Assembly: GCA_001599915.1 (NCBI GenBank)
Contig: BCIG01000008.1
Location: 620,001 to 684,000 of the forward strand
Direction of reading: 5' to 3'
Source: Symbiotaphrina buchneri
Lineage: Eukaryota > Ascomycota > Symbiotaphrinales > Symbiotaphrinaceae
DNA: 64,000 nucleotides
Shown here: piece after piece, positions 44,025 through 54,792 of the stretch
Layout: each line of letters opens with the position of its first letter
Numbering within the stretch: position 1 is the stretch's first letter
Translations under genes and position numbers: made by a program
Notes under the pieces: generated by a model
What the model was told of the DNA's origin: nothing
What the model saw: only the letters and a program-made list of their open reading frames with translations
Databases searched by the model: none

Positions 44025-46742
44025 CTACGCTTCAGTATCCTTGGCCTTCCAGAATTGCATCATCCGGCTAAGCCTCTTGTGCTTCTTCTCCTTTGGTTTC
44101 TCAGGGCTGTCCGGCGGAACCTTGGCCTCGATCGAGAGCTTGCTCTTCTCTCCATGAGAACTACCCATCAGGCGAGAGAGGCTGACAATACTGCCCCGCT
44201 TACCAGTTGAGAAACGATACGACGACCGAGCAGTGATCGCAGACGAAATTGACGACGACCGCTGGCCGGGTGTACGGCAACCCTGAGGCTGATGAGTGGT
44301 CATTGTAGAGTTGCTGCTGGTCAAAGATGGAACATCATCCACGGAGATTCGCATATCGGGGATCGTCGGGGTGAACAGTGGAGACGATTGTTGCTCGTCG
44401 GTGAAGGAAGAGGCAGCCGTTCGGTGGGTTGAGGCGTCGAAGGTACTGGGAGGAAATTCCGGAGATGATAATGGAGTGCTGGCGGTCGAAGAAACACCGG
44501 ATGTCATGAACGGAGGGTTTGGAGAAGGCAAGTCAAGATACGGCGAGGCAGGTCTCTTTTCCTCCATCGACCGCTTCGCAGCAGATGTTGCCGCGATCTT
44601 GTCATATGGAGTTTCCGTTGCAGACGACCGGAGATCCTGGACGTTTTCTGGGTTTATCTCCTCTGAAATAACTTCATCCATGACTGACGTAGGTCGATTC
44701 ATGCGCTGCAGAGACTGCAAGTTGGGTCGGGGTTCTTCGTCGCTCAATCCACTCCCCTTGCGCTTGACACCTCTGTGGCCACCGCCGAGTTCACCGAGAG
44801 TACCACTCAGTTTAGGACTGGCTACTTCAAGCTCCTCTTCAACAACTGCGATTCCCATTCCCATCACCTCATCTTCGACTTCACTCTTAACCGGGCTTGG
44901 TGGTGGCCTGCTAGACTGCTCATCTTCTTCTTCCTCTTCTTCGAAAACATCATCCATCGTAGATCTACTAGGGAGCCGGCGGATATCACTCCTGTCGAAA
45001 GGTTGCATCTCCGGAGCACTTTCAGTTCTCCGGTGATAATGCATCCCGGCCCCAACGAAACCCCCAGTCTTTCCTGAACTATGCATGCGATGCATGGCGG
45101 AGCTGAAACTACTACGCGGCGACCGGGAATCCGGTGACTGCGGGGTATTGAACGGTCCAAGTGCTGCATCAAGATCGATAATTGGATTTGCTGGCGACTC
45201 CAAGCGAAGGCTCTCTCTCGGCTCCCAGGAGGTCCAATCGGGCACCAAGTCCGGGAAATGAGGCACGAAATCAGGCGATACAGAGGCATCTGGAGGAGTC
45301 TCATCAAAATCTTCAATGTTGAAATCCGGTGCAGAGAAGTCGCTCGGTGAGGTACGGCACCGTATGGGTGGAGTCGGAGCCTGTCGATGAGCTCTTGTCT
45401 TCTGCACCTGACGTTTGGTCTTGCGGGAGAGGATAGACCACGACTTCGACTTCTTTTTCAACTGTTTTCTGGCAGTAGAAGATTTCGACTGACTCCCATT
45501 GTCATCTTGTGAATCGGTACCGGATGCTGTAGTAAGGTTGCCTTCCGGAGTGTCAGGAGGAGTCATGAGACAATCGCTCTCCGCCTTCTCGACTGTGGGA
45601 GTTGGTGTAGGAGACGAGTCATCATTTCTGCGGCTGTTGCTAAATAAGCTCTTCCTAAGAGACCATTCACCCTTGAATGGCGAATTCTTCGGAGAAGAAG
45701 AGGCAGAAACTGGGCGCTTGAAGGGTGAAGACTCGTCCGCGAACGTGATACTCCTCTTCGAGGTAGGCGTGCCCAGGATTGCCCCAGCGGTCTTCGGTCT
45801 TGGTGACTCAACCTCTCCACTGTCCACCCCAGAGAAAGAACGCATCTCTCTCGGAGGGCTAGAAGTTTGACTCATCATGGAAGAAATACTGCCTGTGACT
45901 GAGTGACCGCGTATGGTCGTCGCAGTCGTAGAAGAGCCAGACGAGGACAGAGGACGCGGAATATATTCTAGCCGATCCGAGAAACCGACACGAGCGCGAA
46001 GTTGAGGGAATTCAGCAGCGGATGGCGAGGGCCTTGATGAGCTAGAGTCAAGACTCATCCGTTTGTATTGCAGCGTTGGTGGGGTTATCGGAGTAGAAGC
46101 TGCCTCGTTGCTGGGTTCGATACTCGGTGTCGTTGGCGCACTGTTCCCTTGACGTAAAGTCTCCGGTTCGACTGGTTTGAGAACCATGGACAGGTCATGA
46201 CATGAGATGGCAGCCGACCGACGATGTGCGTGACCGCGTCCCGCAGCCCGTCTGGCAGATATACTGGGTCCAGGTACCGGTAAGGAGCTGTCCACCTTCG
46301 TTGGGCTGGAACTCAAAAGGCCAGCACCACCTTTCCTTCCGTCACCACCAATGAACTCACTCCCCCCTCTTCGGTGTCCCATAGGTCGGGATGGCATATC
46401 CAGGGACGCTGGACGCACCGGACTGCGAGGTCTGTCATTGGGTGTTTTGAGGGCGGCAGAAGGGAAAGTCCATTCTGGCAAAGGCTCCGGGGGTGTAACT
46501 GAGATGGTCGCTTCATTCTCGCTGCCCACTGCCCTGAGATCGTGTGAAGTGAAAGGCCGCTGAGATGAATCGCCAGTAAACTTTGCGGATTCACCGGAGT
46601 CCGTACGACGACTTGGAAAAGCAAACGGAGGATTCGGTTCCGGCCTGAGAACTTCACCAGTCGGCAGAGATCTTGACAGCCCAAGTCCAATCCCGCTGGA
46701 AGGGCGACCTGGTACTGCAATCGACAAAGAGTTCGCTGCCAT
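44025..46742 (-). CDS. Large disordered Ser/Pro-rich protein of unknown function
   Basis: One long exon of 905 residues from the first ATG (MAANSLSIAVPGRPSSGIGL). The open frame extends 35 codons upstream (FETESARARELYNDLK reads as conserved), but it begins only with TTG, so a short first exon is likely; one fitting option is ATG at about 46880 with donor GTTAGT and acceptor GACAG near 46795. The protein is almost entirely low-complexity: many SP/TP and RxxS phosphorylation-like sites, a basic patch RKQLKKKSKSWSILSRKTKR, an acidic run DDVFEEEEEEDEQSS, and a basic C-terminus PKEKKHKRLSRMMQFWKAKD. No domain, signal or membrane segment seen. It may be a cortical or polarity scaffold, but that is only impression. 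Confidence 0.8.
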   Translation of the reverse strand: MAANSLSIAVPGRPSSGIGLGLSRSLPTGEVLRPEPNPPFAFPSRRTDSGESAKFTGDSSQRPFTSHDLRAVGSENEATISVTPPEPLPEWTFPSAALKTPNDRPRSPVRPASLDMPSRPMGHRRGGSEFIGGDGRKGGAGLLSSSPTKVDSSLPVPGPSISARRAAGRGHAHRRSAAISCHDLSMVLKPVEPETLRQGNSAPTTPSIEPSNEAASTPITPPTLQYKRMSLDSSSSRPSPSAAEFPQLRARVGFSDRLEYIPRPLSSSGSSTTATTIRGHSVTGSISSMMSQTSSPPREMRSFSGVDSGEVESPRPKTAGAILGTPTSKRSITFADESSPFKRPVSASSSPKNSPFKGEWSLRKSLFSNSRRNDDSSPTPTPTVEKAESDCLMTPPDTPEGNLTTASGTDSQDDNGSQSKSSTARKQLKKKSKSWSILSRKTKRQVQKTRAHRQAPTPPIRCRTSPSDFSAPDFNIEDFDETPPDASVSPDFVPHFPDLVPDWTSWEPRESLRLESPANPIIDLDAALGPFNTPQSPDSRSPRSSFSSAMHRMHSSGKTGGFVGAGMHYHRRTESAPEMQPFDRSDIRRLPSRSTMDDVFEEEEEEDEQSSRPPPSPVKSEVEDEVMGMGIAVVEEELEVASPKLSGTLGELGGGHRGVKRKGSGLSDEEPRPNLQSLQRMNRPTSVMDEVISEEINPENVQDLRSSATETPYDKIAATSAAKRSMEEKRPASPYLDLPSPNPPFMTSGVSSTASTPLSSPEFPPSTFDASTHRTAASSFTDEQQSSPLFTPTIPDMRISVDDVPSLTSSNSTMTTHQPQGCRTPGQRSSSISSAITARSSYRFSTGKRGSIVSLSRLMGSSHGEKSKLSIEAKVPPDSPEKPKEKKHKRLSRMMQFWKAKDTEA

Positions 46743-49093
46743 CTTCAGGTCGTTATACAATTCCCTTGCCCTGGCACTCTCCGTTTCGAAACGACCTGTC
46801 AGCGAACGATGCACCGGCAATGATGAATCGTTCAACAGAGTATGCAAATATCAGACTAACACATGCACAGCATGGTAAAGTCGTAGATTAGGTAGATGGT
46901 CTTTGTAGACAGACAATCTAACCGAAGGACACAGTCACTTCGTAGACAACGGATAAACGCTAGATGCAAGGATCAAATAAATTCAAATCTGGCAGCCGTC
47001 AGTAGCTGGTCAAACGGCAAGCTGTGACTTGTGTACAGTGGGAGTAACATACTCTGCTTATGCAAATTCAATGTAAACAAAGATCTCAACGATGACGAGG
47101 CAACGGTTGAGTTCTGATGCACAGAAGACACAGTCTGTGCCTCGGGAGGGAAGGAGTGGAAGGTTTGGTACAAAGGAGTGGACAGCTGGAACATCCAAAC
47201 AGAAAGCAAATTCTGTCTGACGTTCCGCCTTGGTTTGATCCGGAGATCGGGGTCTGGTGAGAAACTTGCGTCGGAGAGAGGGAGGAGAGGAGGAGGAGAG
47301 CAGAGGAGGTGGAGGAGGGGGTGGAAGGCAGGCAGAGAAGGAGAGGGAAACTTGTTTGTTAGACGGTCTCAGGTCACCCTTCCGACTCACTGCAGTCCCC
47401 GGTTGACGAGGAAAGGGAGGGAGACCAGGACAGGTCCGGTTAGAAACATACGAGTGCTGCTAAGCCCAAGGGAGCGTTAGCCGGTCAAAGACTTGCATGG
47501 ACTTCCCTGCTCCGGTGAAGCGAGATTGGGCGACCATACCGCTCACGGCTGTCGCCTCCACACGCTGCCCTGAGCCCTCCAGATAACGTCCAAGCACAGG
47601 ATTCCCCTTCATCAAACCTGCAGAGCGTCTCCGGAATTAGCCAATCTGCCAATCTGGAATTGCTATTTCGGTTCTCTCCTCTCTGCACTGGCGAAATTAT
47701 GTTCGATTTATGTGCGCTTGTGCTTTTTCCTTTTTTGTGCAAGCAACCACCTCGGCCAACTCCTGTTGATCCCACCCACATCTCAGTCTTGCCTTGATAC
47801 CGGAAAGTTACCTATCCCTTTGGTCGAGACCACTAGGGAACTCCTGCGTACAGAAACCAGCTGAGAATAGCTGCATGCATGACTAGCCTGCCCTCTACCT
47901 GCATTGGTCCTGCAAGCCACTGTCAACCGAACCAGAGCCAGAGACGGTGGAGCCAGGAACGGGCCAGTAAGCAGCCATCGTGTGTGCTGCCTTCTGAGAC
48001 ATCTCGCCTCCAAAACATCGATACTACAGTGTACTTATGGTACGAACAGCCTTCGCTTCACGGAGTACTTTACGGGCTACTTGCTGCTCTAAGTAAGATA
48101 AGTACCAACTTGGTGAACCAGTGTTTTGCACTTGACAGGGGGAAAAGAGAAAGTCGTACTTGGCACATCACTAAAGCCTGCCAATACGGCTTCCGTCCGC
48201 TGGAGTCGCGTACGTACCCCGCCCACAGTGGTACATGCTCTACCTTCATATGACACTTTTTGTATGGAGTTTGCCTCGTATGAGTGTGGTGTTGGTTTCA
48301 TGCAGGGTCTTCAGAATGGCACATGTTCCCTCCCCTCTAGGCTCGAAGATCTTCCTCATCGAAAGGTCGACACTACTCCGTATTACTTTCGGATGATTAC
48401 TGGCGCAATAAGCGGATCGGCAGTAATGGTGCCTATGCTGATCTGACCCTCAAAGCGGGTCCGGCGGCTATTCTTAAATTGACAATTGCTTCGCATTTCC
48501 AAACAATCTAGGTACGAGTATGCCGTGATATCTCACAAACTTTGACCACTTTAAGTCATTGATATTGGTTTGTGCAGATAAGGAAGTCTTGTTTCTGCAA
48601 GCAATTCAATGTTTCCCCGTTCAAAGGAAGGAAATTCGGCCGATGGAGACTTTCACTGCGATCCTTGAAGTCCACGGCACTTACCGATCGAATGCTTTAT
48701 TGCTCAAGAAAACGCGGAATGATATTCATTACTTGCGGTGGAACTGAATGCCGAGTAATAAATGAGATATTGGTTGTGGAGAATACATATCTACGAGTAG
48801 ACGCCGCTGCATTCCCAAAGACCCCAATCTCCTGTTTGACAGCGGAATTCGATAGCTGTACGCCAATGGTATGATCTCGGGAGTATTTTCCTACGCCGAC
48901 TAGCGCGTAGGAAGCTCCATCGAAAATGTTCATGCTTCCAATCCCGCGTTCCGACATTTAACTCTAAAACGAAGATAATCTGCTTTTATTTTCGGAATTC
49001 CGCTTCGCCCACTCGGTCTTCTCGGGGCTTGGGCTATCGTTTCTGGAAGCAGTTCTTTATCTGAGCAATATGTGTTAAGAGTAGTGCGGTGTG
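46743..49093. other. Divergent intergenic region, 2.3 kb
   Basis: Upstream region of the disordered protein (minus) and the mitochondrial protein (plus). No gene is supported. It includes the polypurine tract at 47273-47350 and one TACTCCGTA copy at 48374-48382, with a near-copy (CACGGAGTAC) at 48059-48068. Confidence 0.5.
47273..47350. promoter_or_regulatory. Long polypurine tract (CT-rich leader of the minus-strand gene)
   Basis: About 78 bases are almost entirely G and A on the plus strand, so the minus strand is CT-rich. CT-rich tracts commonly precede fungal transcription starts; it lies about 550 bp upstream of the disordered-protein start. Confidence 0.45.
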
Positions 49094-51188
49094 ATGAAAG
49101 GCGCAATAGCCAGAACGCCAACCATCACCAGGCTTGCCGGCAGCTTGTCTATCAGCCATGCGTCTGCAAGCTCATGCCAGAAGAGCCTCCAGGCTCGGCG
49201 CAGCTTCCTGCCGAATTCAACCTCGAAATGCACGCGACACTTCAGTCTATCTGCCCGTAGGAACAGAGGTGGCCCCATCGTGACCACGGTGGTGACGGAG
49301 TCTCCGGAAAAGCTCGTAAGTCGCAATATCTGTTCTCCGTTGGAGATGGGCTAAGTGGACGATGGATGATTAGACTCTGGAGGATGCCGTCTTCAACTTT
49401 CCGCGATATAGCTGGCTGGAGGAACACCGCCGCTCGACCCCGCTACTCGTCCTCCTCCTCACGCCATCGTTGGCTAACCGTACCAAGGATGATTCTCCGT
49501 TTTGGCAGCTCTTGATGGAGCATGTCTTTCGACGGCATATGAACTCGGTGGACGAGGAGCACCACTATGATCTGGTCACTGCTGTTGTGGATAGGCTCCC
49601 AGTGCCCTATCTACGGCCTTCTCACTATCGCCATGATCCGGGGTTTGAAGGCTTCTCGATGATGGCAGGCTTATCAGATATCATGGCACCGAGTCTTTGG
49701 GACATAGCGGATGGAGCGGACTCCGAAAGACGACAGGATGTGATCTCCTTTTCGTTGGGACCTCCGCGGCCCTGGGTCAATATACCTAATCGGTTAGAGA
49801 TGGTAATTGAGCTACCACTGTCGAATACAATATTCCAGACCGGTAGACCATATACCGTCTCCGCTACACGTTGGCTCTATAAAAGAGGAACTGGACGGCT
49901 AGCGGAAACCGCGAAGATCGAAGACCGATCATTGCATCTAACGCTGGAGCCGACCGGTGCTGAATTTCCCAAATCAACCGTTCCAGTCATCCCCCTCAAA
50001 CCACTTACGGAGGCTCGGAAGGTCGCCACTGCCATGGGCAACATTGTTAGCCAGCTGGAACTTACGCACAACGAGTTTATCAGAGCATCTTCAGAAATAG
50101 AACGACTTGTTCCCGAATATTTCGAATTAAGGAAGGCTAAGTCTCGTGGTAAAGATCCTTTGCCGCCCCAGGCGGTGGAGATTTGGGCTCTCGTGACTCC
50201 TGGCGAGTCTGCCACCATGGCCTCTCCTCTTCGGCTGGAATCAGGATGGCGTTGGCGGACTTATCCCCACCACAGGGATAATACCAACCTCTTCCTGAGG
50301 GACTCAATCTACAGAGGTGCCCATCTCCACCGTGTACTTAGTGGAGGAGGCGGCTGGGGAGAGAAGATGGGGCTGGTCTCACTTGATCCAAGGAAGAGTA
50401 TCGATACCACCGGCGATGCTGTATCATCCTATTTCGAAGCTTTTGCAGAGGAGAGCAATCTGGACAACGTTCTAGGTGCAGTGGCGAGGCCGGGGGACAT
50501 GATCCAATTTTTCATTGTGCCACCAGACTTGACACCGGCAGATCTCCGGCGCGTTGGCATTAAAGGCAAACATGTGATTCCTTCATTGGCCGATACGCAA
50601 AGACAGAAGAAACTTGTTGAATCTAATACTACCTCCCTCGCCAAAATGAACAATGACTTTCAGTTTGTAAGTATATTCGGTACGGCGCCAAAAGAAGATG
50701 TACTCGCAAGGTTTAAGAGCAGCAGCAGAGAGCATGGATCGATAAAAATGAAGGTTTTCCCTGGCACTTTCGGGGCCTTGTCGGAACAGGGGATCTCATT
50801 AAAATATAGATCTGTTGAGAAGAGGCTGCCAGATACGGAGTCAGAAACCAACGGACAGACAATCATCGATGTCCCGTTTTCCAAGCTCAGCATCTCATCA
50901 TGGGCTAAGAAAGACAGACTCTCCACTTCGACTGGTCCTCAGCTTTTTGATGTCATGGACAATCTGGAAAGTAGGAAGGTGATCTCAGAACTCTCATCTT
51001 CTATGGCAGCAATCGGTCTGGGCAACGAGGAGGAGGAAGTCACAAAAGATCAGCCTGCATCAAAAGACAACCAAGGAACAAAAGTTACATTTAAGGAACC
51101 TGGCTCTGGTGCGGTGCTGAAGCGAGTGCCCTTAACGAGGGCAAGGAAGGAGAAGAATCAGAAGCCATCCAGTGCCCCGTCAGAATGA
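49094..51188 (+). CDS. Conserved fungal protein with mitochondrial leader, function unknown
   Basis: Exons 49094-49315 and 49374-51188 give 678 residues. The first 60 residues are rich in Ser, Arg and Ala (ASASSCQKSLQARRSFLPNS, then HFSLSARRNRGGP), a typical mitochondrial targeting sequence with a processing-like RHFSLSARR site. The body is well folded in character, with strongly patterned stretches EIWALVTPGESATM, ESGWRWRTYPHHRDNTNLFL and RGAHLHRVLSGGGGWGEKMG. The C-terminus is Lys/Ser-rich and disordered. I do not recognise the family; it looks like one of the conserved ascomycete mitochondrial proteins without a characterised domain. The intron (donor GTAAGT, acceptor GATTAG) joins in phase 0. 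GTG at 49091 was rejected in favour of ATG at 49094. Confidence 0.8.
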
Positions 51189-51505
51189 ACAGGATTGCTT
51201 TACATGCAACGAGGTTCAGAATATATGTCAATGGACCAGCTTTACTCGGTGCGGGCTTATGATGACAGGGCAGTCCATCAAATGCAAATTCAGCATTCTT
51301 CCTTTTCCTCGATAAGGGTGTGCAGTTAAATATTGTTAGATAGTATATTCAGAGAAGACAAAGGATAATCCTTGTCACTGTATGAACAAGTGTATCCTTA
51401 TATGAGCGCCTAAGTCATTGCCTTGCTTCTACACCAAGAAGATTGAGCCGCAAAACCTCCGACTCCGTAAATGCTCCATCCTGGTTCGCAATATATCCAA
51501 AATGT
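51189..51505. other. Intergenic between convergent genes
   Basis: The 3' regions of the mitochondrial protein (plus) and PCC1 (minus). No gene seen. Confidence 0.5.
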
Positions 51506-51973
51506 TCAAGCAGTCATCTCCTCCGCCAAGACGTCCGCATCCAGTTCCTCCATCACCCCAAGAACGACGCCGATGCTTTCCATGAAACCATTGACCGCGA
51601 CGCGCAACATCCGATTAGTCGTAGCTTTATACTCGGTCCTCAGGACCGTCTTCTCGGCGTCGACCCCACTGACACCATTTGCATGGCCATTTCCGAAAGG
51701 AAGATCGACATCTCCAGCGCTGACTAGAGAGAAAGAGCGCCGAACGAGGGGAGAGAGTTCTTTATCCACTTCCAGCGCCCGGAGAGCCGCGTCTGCAAGC
51801 CGCGATGTAGGAAGTGGGATGTTGGTGGTCCTGCGCGCAAGTGGCGATGCGGTCAGCAGGAATGACGATGACGGAGGAGGGGCGCGGACTAGCCCAGCAA
51901 TCCAGCAATGCAGGGGGGGATAGTTTACTCACAGCGAGCAAGGAAACTCTGGATCCACTGGTGACGCAGCCAT
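51506..51973 (-). CDS. PCC1: Pcc1, KEOPS/EKC dimerisation subunit
   Basis: Exons 51973-51933 (41 nt) and 51830-51506 give 121 residues. Exon 1 encodes MAASPVDPEFPCS and splices (donor GTGAGT, acceptor GCGCAG) into LTTNIPLPTSRLADAALRAL, so the characteristic opening beta strand is rebuilt. Then come EVDKELSPLVRRSFSL and the family core TVLRTEYKATTNRMLRVAVN with NGFMESIGVVLGVMEELDAD. Length and pattern match Pcc1 (yeast 88, human LAGE3 143 residues). Pcc1 dimers hold two KEOPS arms together and bind tRNA during t6A synthesis; in yeast it also affects telomeres and transcription. The ~100 nt intron is longer than most here. Divergent from CDC14. BUD32 of the same complex is about 8 kb away. Confidence 0.9.
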
Positions 51974-52662
51974 GTTTGCCTTGTTGTGTTGCTTCAAGGG
52001 TTAGGGCTTCTGTCCATTATTATCGTCGCAAGCTCATGATGTGTACAGTAATGACTGGGCTGCATCTGCTGCCGTGGTATGAAGATTTCGTGAGCGTACG
52101 AGGCATCCACCATCACTGGCTGTCACGGAGCTTTTTTTCGCCGATGGCCGCTCAGAAGCTTGGTGGTGCAGTTTGGCTGGTTGCTGTTGCAACGGCTCGC
52201 CAAGAGATTGGGTTGCGCTAGGGCGGTCCTTTGATCTTCCAGATTCGCAAGCGCAATCCACACACACGCACACACACAACCATCCACACATCAACCGCAA
52301 CTTCCCTATCCATCACACACCTTCTCTCTCCCATTTCCTCACCACCACGACGCTCACTTGACTGATATCATTAGAAGCATATCTTATTTGTCTTTCATTA
52401 GGCATCATCAGCTTCTGGAGGAGAAGGGGATCCTCGGCGGTAGTGCGAGTGGATGTGTCTGCGTCGGCCTTTGTTTATGTTTTGCGACTGAAACCACTAT
52501 AACAAGACCAGTGCTGTGTTTTGAGCTCCGACGCCCAACAACAAAATATCTACATCGCCCTCTCCCCCTGGGTGCTCTAACTTGCATCTGGCGTCGCTGT
52601 ATGCATTGTGGGGACAGCATCGTCGCACACGTGGTTGACATCTTGCACTTTCCAAAGTCAGG
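51974..52662. promoter_or_regulatory. Divergent promoter region PCC1 / CDC14
   Basis: A 689 bp region upstream of both genes. It includes a CA-repeat at 52259-52278 and CT/CA-rich leader sequence before CDC14. No specific binding site is clear. Confidence 0.5.
52259..52278. repeat. Short CA microsatellite
   Basis: (CA)n interrupted once by a G, within the upstream region of CDC14. Confidence 0.8.
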
Positions 52663-54792
52663 ATGACTCCTTCTCCAACAAAGGCAGAGCCTTCGACCGA
52701 ATCAGCTAGCTATGGGCAGGTGATCGAGTACGTCCAAGGTACGTCTCTTCCCGTGGGCGAAGCTTCTCTGTCAGGGTATTTGCATTCAGACGGAAGCTTC
52801 GAACCTGCTCTTCGCTACGTCTACCTATCGATGGCGATACTGATAGCACGGCCTCCCGATTAGGACTCCTCTATCTGGCTGCATACTCTCACGAACCCAA
52901 TGAGAGGACACCATTTCCGTACGAACCAGTCCCAAGGTCTCCGACCAAGCGTGGTTCCAAGACTCAAGCCAAGATCATCAACGAGCAGCCCCCGCTGTAC
53001 TTTTCCATCGATGATACTCTTCTCTACAATCGCTTCCACCATGACTTTGGTCCATTACATATTGGTCACCTGTATAGGTTCGCTGTTGAACTCCACGAGT
53101 TTATGTGGGATCCTGCCAATGAGGGGCGGAGGATCGTTCTTTGGAGTCATATGGACTCGCGCAGTAAGTGACATCGTACTCTGGAAGGTCTCGTGACCAA
53201 TTCTCATGGCGATCTAGGTCGCGCAAACGCAGCTTGTATCCTTGCATGCTATATGATACTGATCCAGTCTTGGCCACCTCACCTTGCATTGGCGCCGATA
53301 TCCCAACTGGATCCTCCTTTGATGCCCTTCAGGGACGCCGGATGTTGCCAGGCAGACTATACCCTAACCATTCAGGATGTCGTATATGGTGTTTGGAAAG
53401 CAAAAGAGCAAGGACTCTGCAAATTGGACGATTTCAACATCAACGAGTTCGTCTCCCCTCCTATATCTCTTTTCAGCTGCTGACAATCGCAGGTATGAAA
53501 AATTTGAACGGGTTGATGGTGGAGATTTCAACTGGCTCACACCATTCTTCATTGCTTTCGCATCACCTCAGCATCCAGCACCACCTCCACCAAATCTTCC
53601 TGGGTCTCCGCTGAAGCCATCTGACCTCACATCGCCCGACAGAGACGCTTCAGCTACTCCTAAAGCTACGAAGATATCCAGGCCGTTCAAGATTGTTTTG
53701 TCGCACTTCTCACAACGAAATGTTGGGCTTGTTGTTCGACTGAACTCGGCTCTGTACCCAGCACAATACTTTACAACCTTGGGCATAAATCACATTGACA
53801 TGATCTTCGATGATGGCACATGCCCTCCCCTAGCATTGGTCCGCAAGTTCATCAAGATAGCCCACGATACTATTACCGTCAAAGAAAGGGCCATTGCTGT
53901 ACACTGCAAGGCTGGTTTGGGACGGACAGGCTGTCTGATCGGTGCCTACCTCATTTATCGGTATGGGTTCACTGCAAATGAAGTCATCGCATACATGCGT
54001 TTCATGCGGCCGGGTATGGTGGTCGGGCCACAACAACATTGGTTGACTCTGAACCAATCGACTTTCCGTGATTGGTGGTGGGAAGATGTCATGAAGGAGA
54101 AGATCGCATCCCTTCAGCCTGTGACACCAAAGAGCGCACACAGACAACGCCTGACTAGCGGCAGCGGGCAATCAACCCCTCCTCCACATGGCAGTCAAAA
54201 GCGGCCAGCATTGGGCGAGATTGATAATAACGAGAGCGCTGGCTACGTTGCGAATGATGAGAATCTTCCGGCTCCAACACCTGGTCAGCCTCGCAAGACA
54301 AGTCGGATGCTTGACGGTGGTCGTGGCTATCCTCATACAACGCCTGGTCGCAAGGCTTCAGGCAGTCTCGGAGCTGAAAATGAAGAGCAAAGGCCAGACA
54401 CCGAGATCGTCACCATGCATCGCCAAAGCCACAGCGCGGATGGTGAGGGTGACAGCGAGGAGGAATGGCATGTGGCTCGTCGGACAAGCCATGCAAATCA
54501 GCTGCACAATGAGAAACGAAGAGCAATGAGCTCCTCGACCACCACAACCACGACTACCATCACAACTTTCGACAGCGAGAACGTTGGAGATGGTACTGGT
54601 GAGAAGGCGAAGCCTATCTCTAATACCTCCAGCCGGGAACGTGGTCACTCCAGGAGCGGAAGCGGGGCCGGGTCTCTTGCTGTTTCCAAGGTCAGGAGTA
54701 CTCCTTCTCGCGGCAGCTCAAGCAGCATGACGGCCGGCGTCAGGAAGACGAGTGCTAGGATCGCAAGTGCAAGCGGGGTACGCGCCAAGTGA
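52663..54792 (+). CDS. CDC14: Cdc14 dual-specificity phosphatase
   Basis: Exons 52663-52738, 52864-53163, 53218-53446 and 53493-54792 give 634 residues. The N-terminal DSPn domain includes PPLYFSIDDTLLYNRFHHDF, FGPLHIGHLYRF and DAGCCQADYTLTIQDVVYGV. The catalytic domain has INHIDMIFDDGTCPP and the P-loop VHCKAGLGRTGCLIGAYLIY, with the catalytic cysteine near residue 338, followed by MRFMRPGMVVGPQQHWL. The C-tail (from about residue 415) is disordered and basic, rich in Ser/Thr and Arg, and likely holds localisation signals and Cdk sites. Cdc14 reverses Cdk phosphorylation at mitotic exit and in septation, moving from nucleolus to spindle and septum. Exons 1-3 were joined by phase: each donor (GTACGT, GTAAGT, GTTCGT) and acceptor fits. 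Confidence 0.95.

Noticed and set aside
46025-46720. Plus-strand and other-frame ORFs within the disordered protein gene, and a 246-codon plus ORF at 44296-45036
   Set aside because: Antisense shadows of a Ser-rich coding exon; composition mirrors the minus-strand protein.
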